Below, one piece after another: positions 43,996 to 53,528 of a stretch of 64,000 bases of DNA (positions within the stretch are counted from its first letter, which is position 1; each line of letters opens with the position of its first letter). The notes under the pieces were generated by a model that was given only the letters and a program-made list of their open reading frames with translations, searched no databases and was not told where the DNA came from. The position numbers and the translations under genes were made by a program. The stretch comes from Laburnicola sp. R22_1 (lineage: Eukaryota; Ascomycota; Dothideomycetes; Pleosporales; Didymosphaeriaceae): positions 1,364,001 through 1,428,000 of the forward strand of contig JACONQ010000010.1 in assembly GCA_014281115.1 (NCBI GenBank), read 5' to 3'.

Positions 43996-45777
43996 TAGAT
44001 TCCGCGCACATAGGGTTTCCGCGCACATAGGGTTTCCGCGCATCCCACCCAAACACGCACCCCTCAGAAAACACGCGATATCTCCCAGCGCTCTATTACA
44101 ATTGCCACGTAGTACACATAGACTGTAGAGTAGCTGCTGCTGTAGCTGCTGCTACTGTTTCTGCAGCTTTTTCTATAGTGGATCTACTCTGTTGAGCAGC
44201 TGAAGCCTCAGCTGCGCGCATAGCCTCTATGATAGTCTCTACTTCTGCAAAGCGTTGATTTGGGTCTATCTGAACGCGCTTTCGTGGCCGGTGAGAGCTA
44301 GCAGTCTATAGATGATACTCAAGGCGTCTTTTCTCTAATTCTAGCCCTGCAGCTCTAGCATTCGCAGCTGCTAGTGCCTTACCTGCTTTTTATAGGAGGA
44401 GCCAGGTCCTACGACCTAGGTTTTCGAGGCTCTGGACGTCGCGCTGCGCCAAGTAGAGATCCCGAGGGCCTTGAGGGGTAGAGAGGAAGCTCTGAGGCTG
44501 CTGCTGAGGCTGCTGCTAAGGCGTAGGCGTCGTGGGCCTCTGAGAGACCTGCGACGAGCTAAGTACGTGATTAATGTTGAATGGGCAGATACCAGCAGCC
44601 TGCCAACCAGCTCGAATCACACGCTCTGTGAAGCCTTCCTCCCTAGCTTGATAGTAGCAGGCAATAAAGCGCTCCTTCTTAACGGGCGCGGCGTCGTCGA
44701 GCGATGCGAGCTCCTAGATCTGGCGTCGGTAACTAGACTTAATTACCGAGAAAGGAGCGAGATCAAGAGGCTGTAAGACGTGAGAAGAGTGCGCAGGTAG
44801 GTGTAGGAGCTCGATTTAATACTGTTTACAGAGCCAGAGGAACTCAATATCAATATAGCTGCCGTGGCCGTCGAGGATAAGGAGGCGGTACTGGCTATCA
44901 CCTACAGCCGTCTCAGGGATGAATATGCGCTGTAGCCACTCAACGCCTATCGCTTTTAACGTCCATCCATTCTCAGAGGTTGTATAGAGCCAGCTAGGTA
45001 CGCAGGACAAGGGGAACCAGGTAGTCTGTAGGCTTTGGCCCTTAAAGATGACTGCGCAGCGTAGTTTCCGCCCTATCGCTGATACGCACTCAATTATAGA
45101 GACCCACTCGCGATTCTCTGGAGACCGAATGTAAGCCTTCTTTTTCTGGCTACTAGAGAGTACTCTAGTGTTTGTACATACTCCTAGAGCAAGCCCTGTC
45201 TCATCCATATTCCAGATATCCTCATTGCGTATATTTAGGCGCTTTCTAGTCCTCTCAAAGAGCTCTAGAAAGGCGCGCACCTGCTCTGGAGTCGCTGCCT
45301 CAGCTCTCTGAGCCTCTAGCTTTCTACCGACTACTGAGGCGACGCGTGGCTGGCGCCGGATGAAGTGTGAGAGCCAGAGCTTGCCAACAGGCTGATTGTC
45401 GCCGTTCATACGCAGGATTCGATTCGCCATTTCTCGAGCGCGAGCGTGTGAGGGAGGGCAAGCGCGCGCATCTTCTTCGAGGATCCACTCTACTAGGAAG
45501 TCTTCCTGTAGAGGAGTCAGCCGCTGCTGATGTTGATGGCTAATCGCGCTATTTGTTGTGCCGTTGATTCGATCGCGTAAAGTAGATGGAGGGATGCCGT
45601 ACGCCTTTGCAGCTGCGCGCTGGCTAGTATAAAGGCCTGTAATAAAATCACTAATAGCTGATTGTATAGCTGCCTCACGAGCGTCCATTTTGCCGAGCGT
45701 TGTTGAGAGATATCGCGTCTTTTCTGAGGGGGCGTGTTTGGGTGGGATGCGCGGAAACCCTATGTGCGCGGAATCTA
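43996..45777 (-). mobile_element. pogo/Fot1-like element E1, inserted in the terminal repeat of E2
   Basis: The ends are inverted repeats: TAGATTCCGCGCACATAGGG at 43996 and its inverse ending at 45777, continuing to GCATCCCACCCAAACACGC. The left end has an extra 17-bp copy of the CACATAGGGTTTCCGCG block. TA duplications lie at 43994-43995 and 45778-45779. The host sequence, restored by removal, is CTCGGCTATACCATGG, exactly that of the intact right end of E2. Length is 1782 bp. Confidence 0.9.
44096..45688 (-). pseudogene. E1 transposase, one frame with five in-frame stops
   Basis: It starts MDAREAAIQSAISDFITGLY. The N-terminus has a pipsqueak-type helix-turn-helix (SQRAAAKAYGIPPSTLRDRI) and a CENP-B-like second HTH region (ILEEDARACPPSHARAREMA). 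Catalytic motifs: IWNMDETGLALG (first Asp) and RLLILDGHGSYIDIEFLWLC (second Asp). A TAA then ends the long part, but the same frame goes on with IELLHLPAHSSHVLQPLD (third Asp) to a final stop at 44096. The five stops are TAA or TAG, several in Gln-rich surroundings where CAA or CAG would be expected, as produced by RIP. Full reading length is 530 codons, normal for this group. Confidence 0.88.
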
Positions 45778-45931
45778 TACCATGGGTGCGGGGTCAATGC
45801 GCGCCGAGCCTCAATGCGCGCTCAACACCAAACCAGCTCAGCTAAACTTGAAGCTGCAGAGCTCCCTACAATTGCTATTATTATAAGAATTTCTGGTGAT
45901 GAGGTCTATGAATCTTAATAATTAATTATAG

Positions 45932-47754
45932 CTATAAAAATCTACTCGGAGTTCTAATATTCTGGCCCCGGCGCGACTGAGGCTGTAGAGGCTGTGATGC
46001 AGCACCTGAGGCCTCAGCAGCATCTATAGCCTTATTAATAAGCTTTTTTTCCCTTATGCCCTGCTTAGGTAGCCTTAATGCCTTTTTGCTACCTTTCTTA
46101 GCTATTTTTATACGATTCTTGTAGTGTTGCTGAGCCCTGCAAGCCTGCTGCTTCTAGGCTCGCTTAGCTGCCTGATCCGCCTTTGCCTTCGCTTGAGCTG
46201 CCTAAGCCTCAGCCCTCGCAACGCGCTTCTCTTAGAGTAGTCTAGCCTTCAGCTGCTAGCTAGCCCTCCAAGCCTTAGCTGCCTTAGTTTTTTGGAGTAC
46301 TAGCTGCTCTGCCTTGGCCTCTTTTTGCTGTAGACGATCACGTGCCTCCTGCACCTTCCTTGGGGACCAGAAAACAGCACCCCCTGAGTACTCAGTAGGC
46401 TGGTTATCCAGCAAAGGCTTGCCACGCTTCCTACGCCTCTTCTCATTGCCTAGTGCTGCTCTTAGTCCCTTATTTTCATGCTGTAGTAGCTGTTTTTGTA
46501 CGGCAATTGAGTGCACTGTTCAGCTCAGCTTCTTTGCCTTATTACTATTCCCTATATCTACTGCAGCCTTTAGGAGCCGGTCAATTTTCCTCTAGTCAGA
46601 CGCGCTGAGTACTAAGGTTGAGCTTTCTCTTAATTCCCGCTCGGGTAGGCTGGTCTTAGTGAATCTCTTAAGTATAACCTCTGGGTTAAGTGGTGATATG
46701 CCAGTAGCCTCAAAGGCCTTAATAATCAATGGCTTCCTAAACAAGCTACCCCAAGCCCTCCAGAATAGGCTAAAGAAGTCTCTTTTTGCGATTGACAATA
46801 GTCCCTAGCACCTGTGTAGGAAGGCTGAGAGCTTAGCTGAGTAGGCAGTGGAGAGAGGCTTAAACATAACAACGTCGAGCGGCTATAGCGTATGCGTCGA
46901 ATAAGGCGGAAATATAGCTAGGAGTATCCTATTCTGGTCACAGTAATTGATAAAATCTATAGTAAGGTGGGATCTATGGCCGTCAAGGATAAGTAGTCGG
47001 TAGGAGCGTCCAGCTTTCTCCTTAGTACAGCGATCGAACACCTGCTTAAGCCACGCGAGGCCTATCTCGTTATTTGTCCAGCCAGAAGGCGATAAGGTGA
47101 TAAAGGCTGAGTGTTCCTGAGGGTTAATTTCTTCAACCCAGCTTGATTGTAGGCTACCTGAGGCAGCCTGATAGATAAGGGCTGGATCTAGAGCCGATCT
47201 GTCGGCGCATATGCAGGCTAGGAGCGAAATCCACTCACGGCTACCATCCTGAATAGCCTGCCTCACCTCCTTGCTCTCGTACAGCTGCCTACTAAAGATC
47301 CGCTTTGAGCGAGTAGTAATGCCTAGTAGGATGCCTTTTTCGTCCATATTGTACGTGTGCTGAGGCTCAATATCGTATTGGCTAATTTTCTGCTGTAGTA
47401 GGTCGAAATATAGGCTGTACTTTGTCTCTAAGTTGGCTTTGTGGCAATTGCTGTCCATTCCAGCTGTCTATCTTGAAACTAGATCAATGCTGTGTCGCTT
47501 CTGGATCATTTGCCGTGTAGGTGGTAGGCCTCGCTAAGTGAGTTTTTAATATAGCGTATAAGCTCCTGCTCCTGTTGAGGGCGAAGTTTTCGTCGGTTGA
47601 CGCCCTCAGCTGTACGCGACTGCGTTACAGCCTGGTGTCTCCGGGTGAGCGTAGAGCGTACAACGCTATGCTCCTTCGCGATTTTTGTATAGTTGATAGA
47701 GTCTCCAGGTTCTTGCGATTGTATCGCTTCAAGCGCAGCCTCAATTGACCCCAT
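45932..47754 (-). pseudogene. E2 transposase, degenerate
   Basis: The N-terminal piece starts at 47754 (MGSIEAALEAIQSQEPGDSI) and has an HTH (NYTKIAKEHSVVRSTLTRRH). It is out of frame with the rest, so bases are lost near 47460-47506. From 47458 one frame runs to 45932 with several stops: YNMDEKGILLG (first Asp), RLLILDGHRSHLTIDFINYC (second Asp), then THTL, a TAG and PLDVVMFKPLS (third Asp). The C-terminal part has HSIAVQKQLLQHENKGLRAA and VFWSPRKVQEARDRLQQKEA, a Lys/Ala-rich helix also present in E3. It cannot be translated to an active enzyme. Confidence 0.82.
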
Positions 47755-47860
47755 ATTGGTAGCGATAGGTGGTGTTGAAGCTTGAGGTGTTTTCGTGTTG
47801 AGCGCGCATTGAGGCTCGGCGCGCATTGACCCCGCACCCATGGTATAGCCGAGCTTAATT

Positions 47861-47967
47861 ATTGAAGATCTTCGTCGTGTGGAGATTCTAACCAAGGTCG
47901 AGTCCGCACCATACACAGAGAGGAGTAAAACAGGAGGCACTATAACCCAGTACCTAGCACACAGTGA
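47861..47967. repeat. Dispersed repeat, copy 2
   Basis: It matches 9121-9227 and keeps CACACAG-type sequence where that copy has TATATAG. It begins five bases after the E2 right end; the left flank of E2 does not match, so E2 either inserted at its edge or the left part was lost. Confidence 0.75.
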
Positions 47968-48270
47968 TGTTTCTTTATATTATATTAAGCTAAAGTAAAT
48001 TACTTAATTATTTTAGCTATGTTTAATATAACTGGTGCTTCCTATAACTATAAAGCCTGCTGAAAGCGAATCCTCCCAAGGATGAGGCGAAGGTTTGGAG
48101 TATGAAGAAATGCGAAATCAGCGAGAAGACCGCTGCCCATCCGTGAGTATCTCATTCTACGAGCGGGAATATGACGTACGTAGTTCAACGCGAAAGTCAG
48201 TATCATCTCTGTCAAGATCTTCTGACTGCCGTTCTAGTAGAATCGGTTGGACCATCCTTCCTCCAAGGGC

Positions 48271-48510
48271 TTGTCAGAACACCCCAACATGGCGACTGAA
48301 ACTTTTAGACCCTTGAGGTTGGGAAGTGTTGTGCTGTTGAAGATCCAGGCATTAGTTTTACGCAATGGGCTCTGGTTAGACGCCTCCGAGTCCAAGGGTT
48401 TGTCAGAACACCCCAACATGGCGACCGAAACTTGATTACTAGATCCTTGAGGTTGGGAAGTGTCGTGCTGCTGAGGATCCAGGCATCAGCTTTGCGCATA
48501 ACCCCAGTCT
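48271..48510. repeat. 129-bp tandem duplication
   Basis: TTGTCAGAACACCCCAACAT occurs at 48271 and again at 48400, and the later block AGGTTGGGAAGTGT is also doubled. Differences are mostly C/T and A/G. Confidence 0.8.
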
Positions 48511-50246
48511 CAGATTTTGGTGGCTGCATCGGCCCGATCGGATGCAGATTCGGTGCGGAAGACGCTGGTGGAAGCGCCACGACCGCGGGATGACGGGAGT
48601 GGATGTGGGCGGCGCATCTTTCTCGAGCTCGGCAACTCCTGCACCGACAGAATCCTCTTGCGCGACGCGGTCTTCAGGCCGGCATTCTCTGCCTTGGTCT
48701 GGCTCCTGTCCAGTTCCAGGCGATTGTCATTGGCGAGGTCGGCGTTGAGTTTCTCAGCCATGGCGAAGTTCATCACTCTGACGAAGTTGGCCTTGCTGGC
48801 CGCGAAGACATTGTCGCCTTCGCCGAAGCTCGCTGGACACTCGGCTGCATGCGTACCTGCTCATGCGTACCTGCTCCTCTTCGTCCCTCAGAGACAGCCT
48901 GTGCATTGGGAGCTGGCATTCAGTGTCCTCAACACCTTGCGCAAGATAAGTGATATTCTTTGTAACGGCAACGCAACATAGACCGCGTTAGGGAGAACTG
49001 TAAGTTGGCCATTAGCTTCTGAGCGATCGATGTGCTCCCGCAGGCCATTGTTCTCGGCAAATTTTCGTCTCACTTCTGTAGGCCGGCCTCCATTCTTTCT
49101 GGCGAGATCGTACACTTCCTAAGTGTGGGACTGAATATAAATGCTCCTCCCGGCTGCCTCTGTGGTCATGTTTGCCCTGTGGCTTGCCGTGTAAGACTCG
49201 GCGGTTTGTAATCAACGGCACAACAGGGGGAATTGTGTCCGCACCAACCCTGCTGCAGTTTTGGCCATGTTCGACCCTGCTGTAGTTCGAGCAATTTCGA
49301 TCTTGCAGCAGTTCGACCATTTTCGACCCTGCTGCACAACCTCGGATGTACAGGGACACAATGGCGCCTGTTCCAAGAGAAGAGGTCGAGATGTTGTCGG
49401 AGGGAGCCGTGATCGGGGTTCGTGCAGCCCATCGGGGGTCTCGTGAATGGCTTGGTGGACATGCGCACGTCCCTCCACGATGCTGGCCGGGGCAGCCGAG
49501 TTCTTGTTTGGGGCAATACCACCAGTGATGGCGTCCTTCCAACTCATTAGAGACAGGCCCTCATGTGTGGGACGGTGGTCGCCAGAGGATTGTGGTTTAC
49601 CAACCTCGCAGGCTTGGTTGACACCCTTCTCAATCCGCGAAGAGCGTGGTAGCCCCTCCACGGCGAAGTCTTCCACCATCCTAACCCATCTTCTATCGTC
49701 CATGATCGTCCTAACAGAGATGTGGAATGCGGACCGGTACGTTTGGCAAGAGTCAGATGTTTGAGGGATCCCGAGAAGGCTGCCAGTCTTGTTGACAGAA
49801 CCGGGGGTGGGAGTGTATCGAATAGCCATAGAGGACGAGTTCTGCGAAAAATGAAGTGGTCGCTGACGATAAACTCGGGGCTATATCTGTGAAACCTAAG
49901 GCGGATATGAAGGGAGACGACTGGGACGTGGTCCCGCAGACGGTCACTGCACCGTGTATTCGTAGAGGAAGTCCTGTGTGACCCGGCAGGTGCTCGTGGG
50001 CAGTATCAGAGGCAGCATTGCGTAGAGATCGAAAGAACATGGTCGTAACCGGCAGCATTCATGGAGATAGACCATTGGGGAGGTAGGTAGGGGGACGGCT
50101 GGAGGCAGCATTGTTCGTATAGCTAGCCTAGCTGCGAGGCTGCGACGGAGTTAATAACGCCAAGGTCCGCCCCACGTGGCTGGTGTGGCGCTCCGGCCGA
50201 GCCAAATCCGATCAGGCAAAGCCCCTCACCAGCCGAACTCCAGCAG

Positions 50247-50607
50247 CCCAACCCGATTAGGTAAAGCTCCTCACGTCCGGACTCCAGGGCAACGATGGTA
50301 GAAGGTATTATCTACAGGCGATCAAGGTCGCCGGCTGTGAAACTCGGCGATACCATATCTTTCGCCGTCACCAAGCCAGCGAATAAATTTGAGTACGGAC
50401 GATGCATTAGTTATAAGACGATAGCCCAACCCGATGAGGTAAAGCTCCTCACGTCCGGACGACTCCAGGGCAACGATGGTAGAAGGTATTATCTACAGGC
50501 GATCAAGGTCGCCGGCTGTGAAACTCGGCGATACCATATCTTTCACCGTCACCAAACCAGCGAATAAATTTGAGTACGGACGATGCATTGGTTATAAGAC
50601 GATAACC
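50247..50607. repeat. ~180-bp tandem duplication
   Basis: Units start CCCAACCCGAT at 50247 and 50425. Both contain GGCAACGATGGTAGAAGGTA and GCGAATAAATTTGAGTACGG and end at GTTATAAGACGATA. The second unit has three extra bases near CCGGAC. Copies are nearly identical, so the duplication is recent. Confidence 0.9.
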
Positions 50608-51155
50608 TCCCAGATACAGACTACGAGGGGGTCACCCCGGAACAGGCATGTATTCCACGACGGAGATGAACCAGCTGTCGTATAATGACGGTAGCTCGCG
50701 ATCATACAATGCAGGTGTGAGGGAAGACAGCGATATACGACGAGCAGGCAGCCGTCAGGCCACCATGTGAACGAGAGTGGTTGAAGGGAGTTCGCCGTGT
50801 TGGCGGTGAATGCCTGCGCTCCCAGATAATTGTCCCTTATAGTGCACGATTAGGAGCGCTCGGTCTCGTTGTCACACTGCCAATTGAGGACCTATGGAGC
50901 ATCCCGTTCGAAGGTTTTCGCCAGGAACCGCCAGCAGAACGTCAACAATCAGGCAGCGGACCCATTCTCGAGGGGTGGAATATCCCGGAACCTGACCCAA
51001 GGGCGATCTCAGGGGTAGTCCACCGTTAAAGCTTTGAGCGTTCTATCTCGTGAATGCATCGCTGGTCAGAGGCGCTTGTAGCAATGTATTCGTCAAGTTT
51101 CGCCATCCCTCGACGCCATGTTGGGCTTGAGTGGATGCGGACCTCTGGGGGTCTA

Positions 51156-53253
51156 CCGTGTTTCATCACCTGACGATCGGCCCCACCGGACGATCGATTT
51201 TCCGCCTCAACAGCCCAACTTCGGCACCTTTTGCAACGCTCTATACAACGAATATGGCCGAATTAAGTGCTGCTCTTAACTATTTGAGCTCGCTAAGCAT
51301 CTCTGAGAAGCCTAATTACACCAAAGTCGCTCAAAAATATAGCTGCGATCGCAATACGTTGTCGCGCCAGCATCGCAGGGTGCAGGGCACGCGCGACGCG
51401 CTGGCCAACAGCCAGCGCCTCCTCAACTCCCAACAGGAAACTAAGCTTCTATAATATATTGATGGCCTTTGCGAACGAGGATGACCCCCTACAAAGGAGA
51501 TAATACGAAATTTCGCATCAGAAATAGCTGGGAAGCCTGCTAGCAAAAACTAGGTTAACCGATTTATACGACGCCACAAAGTCGACCTACTTTCGCACTG
51601 GACCTCTGGTATAGACGCCTCACGTAAACGCGCCGACTCTGCCTTCAAGTACGCCCTATATTTCAAGCTCCTACGTAAAAAGATTGAGCAGTATAACGTC
51701 AACAAGCGCCACATGTACAATATAGATAAGAAGGGTTTCCTAATTAGGGTGCTGTCAAAAATAAAGCGTGTCTTCTCCTAATAGCGCTATAAGAGCGGCG
51801 GCATTAAACAAATGCTCCAGGACAGCAATCGCGAGTGGATTACGACGCTAGCATATATTTGCGCTAATAGAAGCTCTCTTACACCTTGCTTAATTTATTA
51901 AGCGCAGTCAAATAATATATAAGACACCTAGTTACAAGATTTTAACAACTCCTCACACAAAGCTCTCTTTGCAGTATCACCAAGTAGATAGACAAATAAC
52001 AATTTAGGCCTAGCATAGGTTAAACAGGTGTTTGACAGGGAGACTAAGGCAAAGGCGCGCCGCGATTATCGTCTACTACTCCTTGACGGCCATGGATCGC
52101 ATATTACAATGGAGTTTATTAACTACTACGATTAAAATAAGATCCTCCTGGCCATCTATCCACCTCATTCAACCCATACGCTCCAGCCGCTCGACGTCGC
52201 GCTATTTAAGCCTCTCAGCACTGCCTACTCTGCTAAACTTACTAAGTATTTAGATAAGTGCCAGGGCCTCTTAAGAGTCACAAAGCGCGACTTCTTCGCT
52301 ATGTTTAAGAGGGCCTAGCAGTGCTCCTTCCAAGAAAATACGATCTGCAGCGCCTTTAAGGCCACTGGCCTAGTGCCTTTCAACCCCTAAGTAATCCTTC
52401 AGCGCTTTAATAATATAGACCCAGAGCGGCCATCCTCAAGCGATAGCAGCTCTTCTGTACTTAGCGCTTCAGATTGGCGTAAAATTGAGAGACTCTTGCG
52501 CCAGGTTGTCGCTAATACTTACACTGAGGGTCCCGGCAGCTCTCCCGCACTATGCACTCGATTTCAGTGCGCAACGCCCTCCTGAACCATGAAAATAAGC
52601 GTTTACGAGAAGCGCTAGCCCAGAAGAAGCGCCCTACGCAAGGAAAGCCTCTACTGCTTGAACCACCTACAAATTACGCTAGTGGCGCCATGTTTTGGTC
52701 CCCCACAAAGGTCAAGGAAGCTCGCCAACGCCAGGCACAAAAAGATCAGGAGGCAAAGGCTAAGGAGCAAGAGAAGGAGCAGAGGAAGGCTATCCAGGAG
52801 GAGCGGAGGCGTACAAAGGCTATACCAAAGGAGGAGCGCGCCCAGGCCCTGGCGTCAACCCAGGCGCTTCGGGCACCAAAAGCAAGGCCCCCAAAGGCAT
52901 CCAAGAAGCTCCTCTCCTACTCCAAAACACCTCCAAGGTGACGTGTAAGGGCAAGGAGAAGGCTATTACACCTCCTTTAATTGATGAGGAGGATGTAGAG
53001 TACAACTTTTCATCTATTGTAGATGTGGTGCCTACGCCAGCGCGTACACGCCGGGGTCGCTCTTTACGGCTCCCTGAGCGTTATCGCACCTAATAAAGTA
53101 TCGCGATTGTCTCCTATGCCCCTCAAAAGCTCTCCACCAAAAAATCTAGCCTGTATACAATTTGTATTGCGTTGTACAGCTTCAAAAGTTGTACGCACGG
53201 GCCCTGCCAAATCGATCGTCAGGTGGGGCCGATCGTCGGGTGATGAAACATGG
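51156..53253 (+). mobile_element. pogo/Fot1-like element E3 (2098 bp), heavily mutated
   Basis: The left end CCGTGTTTCATCACCTGACG and the right end (reverse complement) CCATGTTTCATCACCCGACG match over about 45 bp with three mismatches. TA lies outside each end (51154-51155 and 53254-53255). The length is close to E2 and the encoded C-terminal region is related. Confidence 0.88.
51254..52941 (+). pseudogene. E3 transposase with many stops
   Basis: It starts MAELSAALNYLSSLSISEKP, with an HTH (NYTKVAQKYSCDRNTLSRQH). Numerous TAG and TAA codons break the frame from 51451 on. Recognisable pieces: HMYNIDKKGF, where the usual DE is DK; RLLLLDGHGSHITMEFINYY (second Asp); HSTHTLQPLDVALFKPLS (third Asp). 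After a frame change near 52545 the C-terminal part is open: MHSISVRNALLNHENKRLRE ... MFWSPTKVKEARQRQAQKDQ. The stop pattern fits RIP. It is related to the E2 transposase but has different terminal repeats. Confidence 0.85.
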
Positions 53254-53520
53254 TACACCGAGTGCTTCAGGGTCGGCACGTGATGCAATGACTCATCAGG
53301 TTCCTAGCCGAAAATCCGCGCCACTACCGTGCCACTACCCCACTCTACATACGGCCCCAGCCCAGTATCCTACCGTATCCCAAAATCTTGCCCATGCCGA
53401 CAGCAGTTCTGCAGCATCCAGCCCCCAGCAGAAGATGGGCTTCCTTCCCCCCCACCGGAGGCTCGTCTTCGGACGTCAACGTTGGCACGATGCACCCATC
53501 GTCCCGACACATCAACAAGC

Positions 53521-53528
53521 GCTTTATG
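53521..53528. repeat. hAT target-site duplication, left copy
   Basis: GCTTTATG, identical to 57198-57205, on the outer side of the hAT element. Confidence 0.92.

Larger units (their letters stand above)
43984..47855 (-). mobile_element. pogo/Fot1-like element E2, split by a nested element
   Basis: The right end (from 47855 in reverse complement) reads AGCTCGGCTATACCATGGGT and continues for about 61 bp. The same sequence at the left end is interrupted after AGCTCGGCTATA (43984-43995) and resumes with CCATGGGTGCGGGGTCAATG at 45780. TA flanks lie at 43982-43983 and 47856-47857. Without the nested element the length is 2088 bp, close to element E3 (2098 bp). It carries a broken transposase with a DDE_1-type catalytic region. 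Confidence 0.88.
47968..51153. other. Repeat-rich region between E2 and E3, no firm gene
   Basis: Two minus-strand frames look partly coding-like: 48510-48776 (KLNADLANDNRLELDRSQTK, a coiled-coil-like stretch) and 49212-49829 (DFAVEGLPRSSRIEKGVNQA). Neither gives a full splice-consistent model or a known domain; they may be gene remnants. Within 49250-49340 the words TTCGACC and CTGCTG(C/T)A recur several times. Two larger tandem duplications are listed separately. Confidence 0.4.

Noticed and set aside
47968..51153. CRISPR-like array from the repeated units
   Set aside because: The units are two-copy tandem duplications without spacers, in a eukaryote.
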